The notes under the pieces: model-generated | What the model was told of the DNA's origin: nothing | Database searches by the model: none | The model's input: only the letters and a program-made list of their open reading frames with translations | In this document: one piece after another, positions 1 to 5,175 of the stretch | Numbering within the stretch: the stretch's first letter is position 1 | How the letters are laid out: each line of letters opens with the position of its first letter | Position numbers and translations under genes: made by a program | Origin: Bacillota bacterium | GTDB lineage: Bacteria; Bacillota; Clostridia; Oscillospirales; Ruminococcaceae | Reading direction: 5' to 3' | Length of the DNA: 5,738 nucleotides | NCBI GenBank assembly: GCA_023413185.1 | Contig: JAEZQD010000050.1 | Location: 1 to 5,738 of the forward strand

Positions 1-2
1 AG

Positions 3-14
3 AATGGAGAGTAG
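3..14 (+). CDS. Possible tail of the upstream gene (perhaps transketolase N-terminal subunit), cut by the window edge
   Basis: In frame 3 the first bases read Asn-Gly-Glu-stop, ending three bases before the ATG of the transketolase C-terminal subunit. Split transketolases are normally encoded as N-subunit then C-subunit with little or no gap, so this could be the end of the N-terminal (TPP-binding) subunit. Only three codons are visible and the other two plus frames also close within 30 bases, so the sequence alone cannot prove this. It is inference from gene order in the family. Confidence 0.25.
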   Translation, partial: NGE

Positions 15-17
15 ACG

Positions 18-968
18 ATGGCTGATGTAATAAAAAAGGCGACCAGAGAAAGCTACGGCGAAGCACTCGCAGAGCTTTCCGAAACAATGGACAACTTAGT
101 GGTGCTGGATGCCGACCTTGCGATGGCGACCAAAACCATTACCTTTAAAAAGAAGCGTCCCGACCGGTTTGTAGACTGCGGCATCGCGGAGTCTAACATG
201 ATGGGCACCGCTGCGGGCATTGCCACCACCGGCAAGGTGGTGTTTGCAAGCACCTTTGCGATGTTTGCGGCAGGCAGGGCGTTCGAGCAGGTGCGCAACT
301 CAATCGGTTACCCTCATATGAACGTGAAGATTGGCGCCACCCATGCGGGCATCTCGGTGGGTGAGGACGGCGCAACCCACCAGTGCAACGAGGATATCGC
401 ACTCATGCGCACCATCCCCGGCATGACCATTATTAACCCCGCTGACGACATCGAGGCAAAGGCTGCGGTGAAAGCGGCGGCACAGTTGAACGGACCGGTG
501 TATCTGCGTTTTGGCAGACTGCCCGTTCCGGTAATCAACGACAAGCCCGACTACCGCTTTGAGATTGGCAAGGGCGTTACCCTGCGCGACGGCAAGGATC
601 TGACCATCGTCGCCACAGGCCTGCTGGTGGGCGAGGCGGTTGCGGCGGCCGAGCTGCTGGCAGGCGAGGGCATCGACGCACGTGTTATCAATATCCACAC
701 CATTAAGCCGATAGACGCCGAGCTGATTGTTCAGTCGGCAAAAGAGACGGGCGCGGTTCTCACTGCCGAGGAGCACAACATCATCGGCGGATTGGGCGGT
801 GCGGTCGCAGAGGTTCTGGGCGAGCAGTACCCCGTACCCATGCTGCGCGTCGGCATTAACGACGAGTTTGGCACCTCGGGTCCGGCAGTCGAGCTGCTGA
901 AGGAATACGGCTTGAGTGCCGAGAATCTGGTTGTTAAGGCAAAGGAACTGCTCAAAAAGAAGAAGTAA
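18..968 (+). CDS. Transketolase, C-terminal subunit (split transketolase)
   Basis: This is the pyrimidine-binding plus C-terminal half of transketolase (316 aa), which needs a separate N-terminal thiamine-diphosphate subunit. Together they move two-carbon ketol units between sugar phosphates in the cytoplasmic non-oxidative pentose phosphate pathway. The N-terminal part (about 8-170) is the transketolase pyrimidine domain: DCGIAESNMMGTAAGIA holds Glu58, the expected glutamate that activates the cofactor aminopyrimidine, and GEDGATHQ (115-122) followed by EDIALMRTIPGM (125-136) is a family signature. Residues about 185-310 form the transketolase C-terminal domain. The 316-aa length is usual for the stand-alone subunit; a fused enzyme would be about 650 aa. 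The ATG at 18 is preceded by GGAG at 6-9 with 8-nt spacing, and MADVIKKATRESYGEAL is a normal family start. DXPS-type enzymes are related, but their fused layout differs. It is probably the last gene of its operon, because a strong terminator follows. Confidence 0.95.
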   Translation: MADVIKKATRESYGEALAELSETMDNLVVLDADLAMATKTITFKKKRPDRFVDCGIAESNMMGTAAGIATTGKVVFASTFAMFAAGRAFEQVRNSIGYPHMNVKIGATHAGISVGEDGATHQCNEDIALMRTIPGMTIINPADDIEAKAAVKAAAQLNGPVYLRFGRLPVPVINDKPDYRFEIGKGVTLRDGKDLTIVATGLLVGEAVAAAELLAGEGIDARVINIHTIKPIDAELIVQSAKETGAVLTAEEHNIIGGLGGAVAEVLGEQYPVPMLRVGINDEFGTSGPAVELLKEYGLSAENLVVKAKELLKKKK

Positions 969-988
969 TTCTCGGGTGGAAATACAAA

Positions 989-1028
989 GCAAGTGCGGCA
1001 GAAGGCTCTGCCGCACTTGCTGTTTTTT
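989..1028 (+). terminator. Rho-independent terminator of the transketolase gene
   Basis: A perfect 13-bp G+C-rich stem (989-1001 pairs with 1008-1020) closes a 6-nt loop and is followed by TGTTTTTT at 1021-1028. It lies 20 bases after the transketolase stop on the same strand. The complementary side lacks a comparable T-run right after the stem, so it works mainly for plus-strand transcripts. Confidence 0.93.
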
Positions 1029-1055
1029 AGGCTGAGCTTTCGCATGGAAGGTTGA

Positions 1056-1103
1056 TACAATAATAAAGACGCTCCGGCATACACAGCTTGATGCCGGAGC
1101 GTC
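1056..1103 (-). terminator. Terminator of the two-gene minus-strand unit
   Basis: A second perfect 13-bp stem (1068-1080 pairs with 1091-1103) has a 10-nt loop. Read on the minus strand it starts three bases after the TAG of the 66-aa gene and is followed by an A/T-rich tract, TTTATTATTGTA (1067-1056), an interrupted T-run. The plus-strand side after the stem is not T-rich, so the direction fits the minus-strand genes. Its position right after that stop supports the 66-aa reading frame as real. Confidence 0.75.
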
Positions 1104-1106
1104 TAG

Positions 1107-1307
1107 CTATTGCGGCTTTTGATTGTTGGGGCTTTTTTTTGCCTCGAAAAACTCCTTTGCAATCTCAACATCGGTATTTGAAAGAATCGGGGCGATATTC
1201 GAGTTTTTGCTAAGACGGTTGCGCCGGGTAATCGAATGCCGAGGCAATCCGTCTGTAAGAGCGCCGGGGTTAGGCTGATTGGTTGTATCTTCATGCCATA
1301 GGTCCAT
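1107..1307 (-). CDS. Small hypothetical protein, 66 aa
   Basis: I do not recognise this protein. It is short and polar, rich in Asn, Pro, Arg and Lys in its first half (for example PRHSITRRNRLSKNSN), with one clear amphipathic stretch, TDVEIAKEFFEAKK (about 45-58), and a charged tail ending NNQKPQ. No signal peptide, membrane segment or cysteine pair is visible. The start is well supported: on the minus strand GAAAGGAAGG (1325-1316) stands 8 nt before the ATG, overlapping the end of the preceding gene's 3' side. It begins 19 bp after the stop of the 140-aa gene, so the two are probably co-transcribed, and a terminator hairpin follows its stop by 3 bases. A 102-aa alternative frame covers 1411-1103 but lacks this start signal and I reject it. 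Function is unknown; the low-complexity first half would also fit a rapidly evolving or decaying protein. Confidence 0.6.
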   Translation of the reverse strand: MDLWHEDTTNQPNPGALTDGLPRHSITRRNRLSKNSNIAPILSNTDVEIAKEFFEAKKSPNNQKPQ

Positions 1308-1315
1308 GAGACGGG

Positions 1316-1325
1316 CCTTCCTTTC
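1316..1325 (-). promoter_or_regulatory. Ribosome binding site that fixes the start of the 66-aa gene
   Basis: The minus strand reads GAAAGGAAGG, a strong Shine-Dalgarno match, 8 nt before the ATG at 1307. It lies just past the stop codon of the upstream 140-aa gene (1327-1329), which is the usual arrangement inside a bacterial operon and the main reason to believe the small downstream gene is translated. Confidence 0.65.
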
Positions 1326-1326
1326 G

Positions 1327-1749
1327 TTACAAAAAGCTTCGTAATCGTTCGATAAAATCGTTTTCCGACTCCACCACCTTTTCGCTGAACATCATCACAC
1401 GCTCGGAGCATCCGTTGCCGGCAGTCAGCCTGCGCGTAATGCCGATCACCTCAGCGGTAGCGCTCACAATCAAAAGCTCTGCCGCCGTACGCACAGTCGG
1501 CTTGGGTAAAGTGACATCCAGACGGTTTTTTTGGGCGTTGTTGTGGGTCAAATAGGGCTGTTGGCACAGACGATTGAGGTAAACGCCGCATCTACTTGCA
1601 ATCTGTCGGTTTGTACGCAGCTCATTTGCAAGCACATAAGCAAAGGCGGGCGGCACATCCTCTTTTAGCAGCTGTTGCGTATTCTTTATCCGCAGCCTGC
1701 TTGCAACCCGAATAAACGCTAAGACCTCGCAATCGGCATTCGTCGTCAT
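1327..1749 (-). CDS. Hypothetical protein, 140 aa, first gene of a two-gene unit
   Basis: I do not recognise this protein. From the ATG at 1749 it runs MTTNADCEVLAFIRVASRLR and is soluble-looking and mainly helical. A basic first third includes RVASRLRIKNTQQLL and ELRTNRQIASRCGVYLNRLC, the latter with the spacing of a short helix-turn-helix-like or other small helical unit. The middle is polar, then comes TAAELLIVSATAEVIGITRRL, a hydrophobic helix too short and broken to call a membrane segment, and an acidic tail, SEKVVESENDFIERLRSFL. I chose the ATG because GGGGG stands 6 nt before it; the frame also opens at a TTG at 1782, which would add 11 residues (MSHSFSDRGLC). It is divergent from the patatin gene and 19 bp upstream of the 66-aa gene. 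DNA binding is possible but only a guess; no catalytic motif is visible. Confidence 0.6.
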   Translation of the reverse strand: MTTNADCEVLAFIRVASRLRIKNTQQLLKEDVPPAFAYVLANELRTNRQIASRCGVYLNRLCQQPYLTHNNAQKNRLDVTLPKPTVRTAAELLIVSATAEVIGITRRLTAGNGCSERVMMFSEKVVESENDFIERLRSFL

Positions 1750-1869
1750 ACACAGCCCCCGGTCCGAAAATGAATGGGACAATACAACTGGTCGCCCTAA
1801 GTTTTTTATAAGCGCAGTCGCTACCCATAGTGTTTGCGCAGGGGGAAAAACTATTCTCCTAAAAAGTGA

Positions 1870-1897
1870 TTGTTTTTTGGCTGATTTTCGATATAAT
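1870..1897 (+). promoter_or_regulatory. Likely sigma-A type promoter of the patatin gene
   Basis: A perfect -10 hexamer TATAAT (1892-1897) has TTGTTT (1870-1875) upstream with a 16-bp spacer, close to the housekeeping consensus. Transcription would begin near 1904, leaving a leader of about 27 nt before the GTG start at 1931. It sits in the divergent gap between the 140-aa gene and the patatin gene. Confidence 0.6.
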
Positions 1898-1930
1898 GAA
1901 GTTGTATAGTTGACATAATGTTAAAGGCGG

Positions 1931-3298
1931 GTGGTTAACATCAAACGAGCGTTGGTGCTTGGCGGAGGCGGTGCACGCGGCTCATATGAAGTGGGCGTGT
2001 GGAAGGCATTGTGCGAGCTGGATATGACGGTGGATATTGTAACAGGCACCTCTGTGGGGGCGCTTAACGGAGCGGTCATTGCGCAGGGAGACATGGATAC
2101 CGTGTATCAGCTTTGGGAGCATATCGACACGGCAAAGATTCTGGAGTTTGACAGCGTACAGGGCACCGATACGGTGCAAGGTGCGCTTTCGTCGTTTAAA
2201 TCCTTGGCACAAGAGGCGTTTCGTACCAAAGGGGTAAGCAGTGCGCCGCTTGCAAAGCTGCTGCGCGAAACGATTGACGAGGATAAGGTTCGCGCGTCAA
2301 AGATGAAGTTTGGGCTTGTTACCTTTGAAGTTCCCGCAATGAAAGCGCACGAGCTGTTTATCGACGATATTCCCCGCGGCATGCTGGTGGATTACATGAT
2401 AGCAAGCGCGTCCTGCTTCCCCGCAATGCACAGCTACGAAATAGCAGGTAAGCTGTTTATCGACGGCGCTTACTACGACAACCTGCCCGTCAAACTGGCG
2501 GCGCAAGGCGGCGCGACGGAAGCGGTTGTGGTAAACCTAAATACACCGGGTATGGTGCATAAAACGCACCTGAAGGCGATGCTGCATGAACTGATTGCGC
2601 CGCGGTGGGATTTGGGTGCGCTATTGTTGTTTGATGGCAGCCGCGCAAAACGCAACATCACCCTTGGCTACAACGAGTGCATGAAGCAGTTTGGGCGGTT
2701 GGAGGGCGAAAAGTACACGTTTTGTAAGGGCGAAACGGATAAGAACAGCTTGCAGATGTATTCGCTGTTTCACGCATTTTTTTCGCGCATGGGTCTTGAT
2801 ATCGACGCGAAGATTCCGCGGTCCTTGCCGTCGGGACTGGATGCCGTACCGGAGTATCTTGCGAAGTACGCGGTTATGCGCACAGCAATGAAGCGCTCGA
2901 GAAAGCATACCTTGACCACTGCCGATATCGTCACTCTAGCGGCGGAGTCGGCCGCGGAGATTCTTGAGGTCAGCCCGCTTGAGGTTTACACCTTTGACGC
3001 GCTTAATCTGCGCATTATGAACCAAAGCGTGCGCCATGCAAGGCTGCCCTACTCCGAGCTTGGGCTGGCGCCTTCTCCTGCTCTGTCGGTGCGGGAGAGT
3101 ATCGCAACCATCACCAAAACCGTGTCTCCCATCTCGTCGCTTAACCGCATGATGTATATCCTGTCGTATCTGTCCGACTACGAGCATCTTGCCGAGAATA
3201 GGCAGATGATCTCGCTGCTTGCCTGCGCGCTGCCGACCGAATTTATGGCGGCAGTCTACATCATGGCACTGGGAAGTATTCTGAAGACTAAACCATAA
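1931..3298 (+). CDS. Patatin-like phospholipase family protein, 455 aa
   Basis: A predicted cytoplasmic serine acyl hydrolase of the patatin family, expected to cleave acyl esters of phospholipids or related lipids; the substrate cannot be read from sequence. The patatin domain covers about 6-210. LVLGGGGARG (8-17) forms the glycine-rich oxyanion loop, GTSVG (39-43) is the G-x-S-x-G elbow with nucleophile Ser41, and FIDGAYYDNLPV (176-187) gives Asp178 of the catalytic dyad as DGA. Residues about 224-264 (PRWDLGALLLFD, then RNITLGYNE) match the segment that follows the domain in many Firmicute patatins. Residues about 265-455 are helical, rich in Ala and Leu, and I assign them to no family. 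No signal peptide or clear membrane anchor is visible. The GTG start is the only reasonable one before the glycine loop, but AAAGGCGG ends directly at it, an unusually short spacing. Family call is sure; the exact N-terminus is not. Confidence 0.93.
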   Translation: MVNIKRALVLGGGGARGSYEVGVWKALCELDMTVDIVTGTSVGALNGAVIAQGDMDTVYQLWEHIDTAKILEFDSVQGTDTVQGALSSFKSLAQEAFRTKGVSSAPLAKLLRETIDEDKVRASKMKFGLVTFEVPAMKAHELFIDDIPRGMLVDYMIASASCFPAMHSYEIAGKLFIDGAYYDNLPVKLAAQGGATEAVVVNLNTPGMVHKTHLKAMLHELIAPRWDLGALLLFDGSRAKRNITLGYNECMKQFGRLEGEKYTFCKGETDKNSLQMYSLFHAFFSRMGLDIDAKIPRSLPSGLDAVPEYLAKYAVMRTAMKRSRKHTLTTADIVTLAAESAAEILEVSPLEVYTFDALNLRIMNQSVRHARLPYSELGLAPSPALSVRESIATITKTVSPISSLNRMMYILSYLSDYEHLAENRQMISLLACALPTEFMAAVYIMALGSILKTKP

Positions 3299-3388
3299 AA
3301 CAACCGATAGGCAGCCACGATCGGAAGCATCACCCCAAACCGTTGTTGTTTCGTCTGCAATGGTATCCTCATCTCGCATCAAAAAGCG

Positions 3389-3423
3389 AAGGCTTGCGTC
3401 GAAATGATCGACGCAAGCCTTTT
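3389..3423. terminator. Bidirectional terminator between the converging patatin and dehydrogenase genes
   Basis: A perfect 14-bp stem (3389-3402 pairs with 3408-3421) with a 5-nt loop, AATGA. The plus-strand side ends in TTTT (3420-3423), and on the minus strand the stem is followed a few bases later by TTTTT (3385-3381). It lies 90 bases after the patatin stop and 34 bases beyond the dehydrogenase stop, so it can end transcription from both sides. The rest of 3299-3454 shows no gene. Confidence 0.82.
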
Positions 3424-3454
3424 GTAGTGCATTGAGTATACGATAAGTTATATT

Positions 3455-4402
3455 CTATGGGTTTACAACGTTAATCGGGCTGCCTGCGAGGAAAGCGGCA
3501 AGGTTTTTTGCCACCAAATCCACCAGGCGCACGCGAGTCTCAATCGGTGCCCATGCGACGTGCGGGGTGATGATGCAGTTTTTTGCTGTCAAAAGCGGGT
3601 TGTCGTCGCGTACCGGCTCCCTGCTCACAACATCCACAGCGGCGCCTGCCAATCTGCCCACGTTCAATGCGTCTGCCAATGCCTGCTCATCCACAATCGG
3701 ACCGCGCGCAGTGTTGATAAAAAACGCGCCCTGTTTCATCATCGCAATGCGGTCGGCACAGAGCAAACCGCGCGTAGCGTCAACCAGCGGCAGGTGCACC
3801 GAGACCACGTCGCTCTGCTTTAGCAGCTCCTCAAGCGGCACAAACACAGCCTGCTCGGGCTTGGGGGTTCTGCTGTAAGCAAGGACGTTCATATCAAACG
3901 CGCGTGCAAGCCTCGCCACTGCACTGCCGATGCTGCCATAGCCGATAATACCCATGGTTTTGCCCGCAAGCTCGGTCATGGGGTAGTGCCACATGGCATG
4001 AACGCCGTCTCGCTGCCATGCGCCGTCCTTCACGGCGGCGTTAAAGTCCCCCACACGCATTGCAAGCTCGAGCAGCAGCGCAAAGGTCATCTGCGCAACG
4101 GCGGGCGACGAATAATCGGGCACATTACTCACGACGATTCCCAACCGTTTTGCCGCATCGATATCAACCTGATTGTAGCCGGTGGAGAAGGTGCCGATCC
4201 ATTTTAGGCGTGGGGCCTGCTGCAATACCGCTTCACGAAGCGGTGTGCGGTTTACCAGTACGCCGTCGGCATCTCGAATTCGCTCGAGCACCAGCTCTTT
4301 GGGGGTGTCGTCGTACAGAACGGTTTCACCAAGCGCCTGGATTGGTGCAAAGCTAATGTCGTTGTTGCTCAGCGCCCCTGCGTCTAGTATAACAAAATTC
4401 AT
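3455..4402 (-). CDS. D-2-hydroxyacid dehydrogenase (glycerate dehydrogenase/hydroxypyruvate reductase-like)
   Basis: A complete 315-aa cytoplasmic NAD(P)-dependent D-2-hydroxyacid dehydrogenase, the usual family length, interconverting a 2-keto acid and its D-2-hydroxy acid. The split substrate domain covers about 1-100 and 285-315; the Rossmann domain covers about 101-284. LAGKTMGIIGYGSIG holds the dinucleotide motif G-x-G-x-x-G at 154-159. The catalytic set is complete: Arg233 in NTARGPIVDE, Glu262 in SREPV and His281 in TPHVAW, paired as in the family. At the end of the second Rossmann strand the sequence is AYSRTPKP (175-182), lacking the Asp that usually marks NAD(H) preference and carrying Arg178. 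The start follows GAAAGG (4420-4415) by 12 nt, rather long but with no better alternative; MNFVILDAG is a normal family N-terminus. Overall resemblance is to glycerate dehydrogenase/hydroxypyruvate reductase, but phosphonate, lactate or other 2-keto acids cannot be excluded. It appears monocistronic. Confidence 0.93.
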   Translation of the reverse strand: MNFVILDAGALSNNDISFAPIQALGETVLYDDTPKELVLERIRDADGVLVNRTPLREAVLQQAPRLKWIGTFSTGYNQVDIDAAKRLGIVVSNVPDYSSPAVAQMTFALLLELAMRVGDFNAAVKDGAWQRDGVHAMWHYPMTELAGKTMGIIGYGSIGSAVARLARAFDMNVLAYSRTPKPEQAVFVPLEELLKQSDVVSVHLPLVDATRGLLCADRIAMMKQGAFFINTARGPIVDEQALADALNVGRLAGAAVDVVSREPVRDDNPLLTAKNCIITPHVAWAPIETRVRLVDLVAKNLAAFLAGSPINVVNP

Positions 4403-4621
4403 CTCTATTTCATGCCTTTCGGGTTAAAGTATAACGGTACAGTTCGGCGGAGGATGGGGTGTGGTATCTTGTAGAATGCTAAGCGGCCGCAATCGGATTT
4501 TCCATGACGAAATGCTGTTCATGTTTTTTATATGTGTAAAATACGCACAATCCCATTTGGCTTACAGCGAGGATGTATTGAAAAACAAGGATACAAGCGA
4601 ATGGTATTTTCTATAGTCCCG
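4403..4621. other. Intergenic gap, no gene supported
   Basis: These 219 bases separate the Gx transporter stop from the dehydrogenase start, both on the minus strand. They should hold the dehydrogenase promoter, and AT-rich parts exist (near 4520-4545), but I find no convincing paired -35/-10. No clear terminator hairpin follows the Gx transporter stop, so some read-through into the dehydrogenase is possible. A 60-codon plus-strand frame starting at 4532 has no start signal and runs antisense into the transporter gene; I do not call it. Confidence 0.5.
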
Positions 4622-5131
4622 CTAGAATTTTTGACGCAGCCGCCCCAGCGCGGGCAAAACGGACCGCAGCAGCATGCCGGTAACAACCCCCATAAATACG
4701 CCGGATATCACTAGCACGGGCGCATAGTACAGCGCATCGGAACCAAGCAGCACCGAAGCCGCCAAAAGCTGTGCGAGGTTGTGCGCTACCGAACCAAACA
4801 CACTCAGCACAAGGTAACTGAGCTTGCGTTTCGGCAGCAGAAGCAAAAGCATTACGAGCACCGACAGCACACCGCCGCTTACGCTCAAAAATGCGGCGGT
4901 CGCTCCGCGTGTAATAAACACAAACAACGACTTCAGCACGGCAATCGAGAAGGCTTCTCCATAGCCCAAAAAGAACACGGCGTACATGGTTACAATATTA
5001 GACAGACCGGGCTTTACGCCGGCAGGCAACAACCCGCTTACGGGGATTGCCGACTCCACGAGGGAGAGTATGAGTGCCAGAGCAAATAACAGCCCCAAAA
5101 ACGCAACCTTTTTAGCGGGATGCTTGTTCAT
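4622..5131 (-). CDS. Gx transporter family membrane protein (heptaprenyl diphosphate synthase component I-like)
   Basis: A 169-aa integral membrane protein of the family named Gx transporter or Hpre_diP_synt_I. The family was first linked to heptaprenyl diphosphate synthase, but its fold resembles the substrate-binding S components of ECF transporters, so a transport role is more likely; the substrate is unknown. Hydrophobic stretches lie near 9-28, 45-57, 60-74, 79-99, 104-128 and 134-158, with a short basic tail. Family signatures visible are GVKPGLSNIV (38-47), VSGGVLS (84-90) and SVAHNLAQL (114-122). The ATG follows GGAAG (5143-5139) with 7-nt spacing. It starts 44 bp after the stop of the ApbE gene, on the same strand, so the two are probably one operon. 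That neighbourhood recurs in Clostridia and suggests work in extracytoplasmic flavin or quinone-linked redox. The family call is firm; the biochemical role is inference. Confidence 0.88.
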   Translation of the reverse strand: MNKHPAKKVAFLGLLFALALILSLVESAIPVSGLLPAGVKPGLSNIVTMYAVFFLGYGEAFSIAVLKSLFVFITRGATAAFLSVSGGVLSVLVMLLLLLPKRKLSYLVLSVFGSVAHNLAQLLAASVLLGSDALYYAPVLVISGVFMGVVTGMLLRSVLPALGRLRQKF

Positions 5132-5175
5132 AATACTACTTCCAATCTGTTCGAGTAGAGCATTGTTACAGCCGT

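Noticed and set aside
300..1016. 238-aa frame antisense to transketolase
   Set aside because: Pure shadow of a well-supported coding gene. It includes the terminator hairpin and has unnatural composition.
1103..1411. 102-aa minus-strand frame overlapping both orphan genes
   Set aside because: It overlaps the end of the 140-aa gene and nearly all of the 66-aa gene in another frame, has no ribosome site, and its Arg/Ser/Leu-rich composition looks like a shadow.
1622..1828. 68-aa minus-strand frame starting ahead of the 140-aa gene
   Set aside because: A cysteine- and alanine-rich shadow that lacks a close ribosome site; an AGGAGA on that strand lies about 30 bases before its ATG, too far to serve it.
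1813..1840. GCGCA/TGCGC inverted repeat in the divergent gap as an operator
   Set aside because: Arms of 5 bp over a long spacer are expected by chance in DNA of this composition, and there is no second copy.
2936..3382. 148-aa frame antisense to the end of the patatin gene
   Set aside because: It overlaps confirmed coding sequence, has no start signal, and its Arg/His/Asp-rich composition is typical of antisense frames.
4428..4456. TATACT on the minus strand as promoter of the dehydrogenase gene
   Set aside because: The -10-like hexamer (4433-4428) is well placed, but the bases 17 nt upstream (CATCCT) do not resemble a -35, so I do not call it.
4503..4530. Short inverted repeat (CATGA/TCATG) followed by TTTTTT, looking like a plus-strand terminator
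   Set aside because: Only 5-bp arms with an 11-nt loop, and no plus-strand gene lies upstream for it to terminate.
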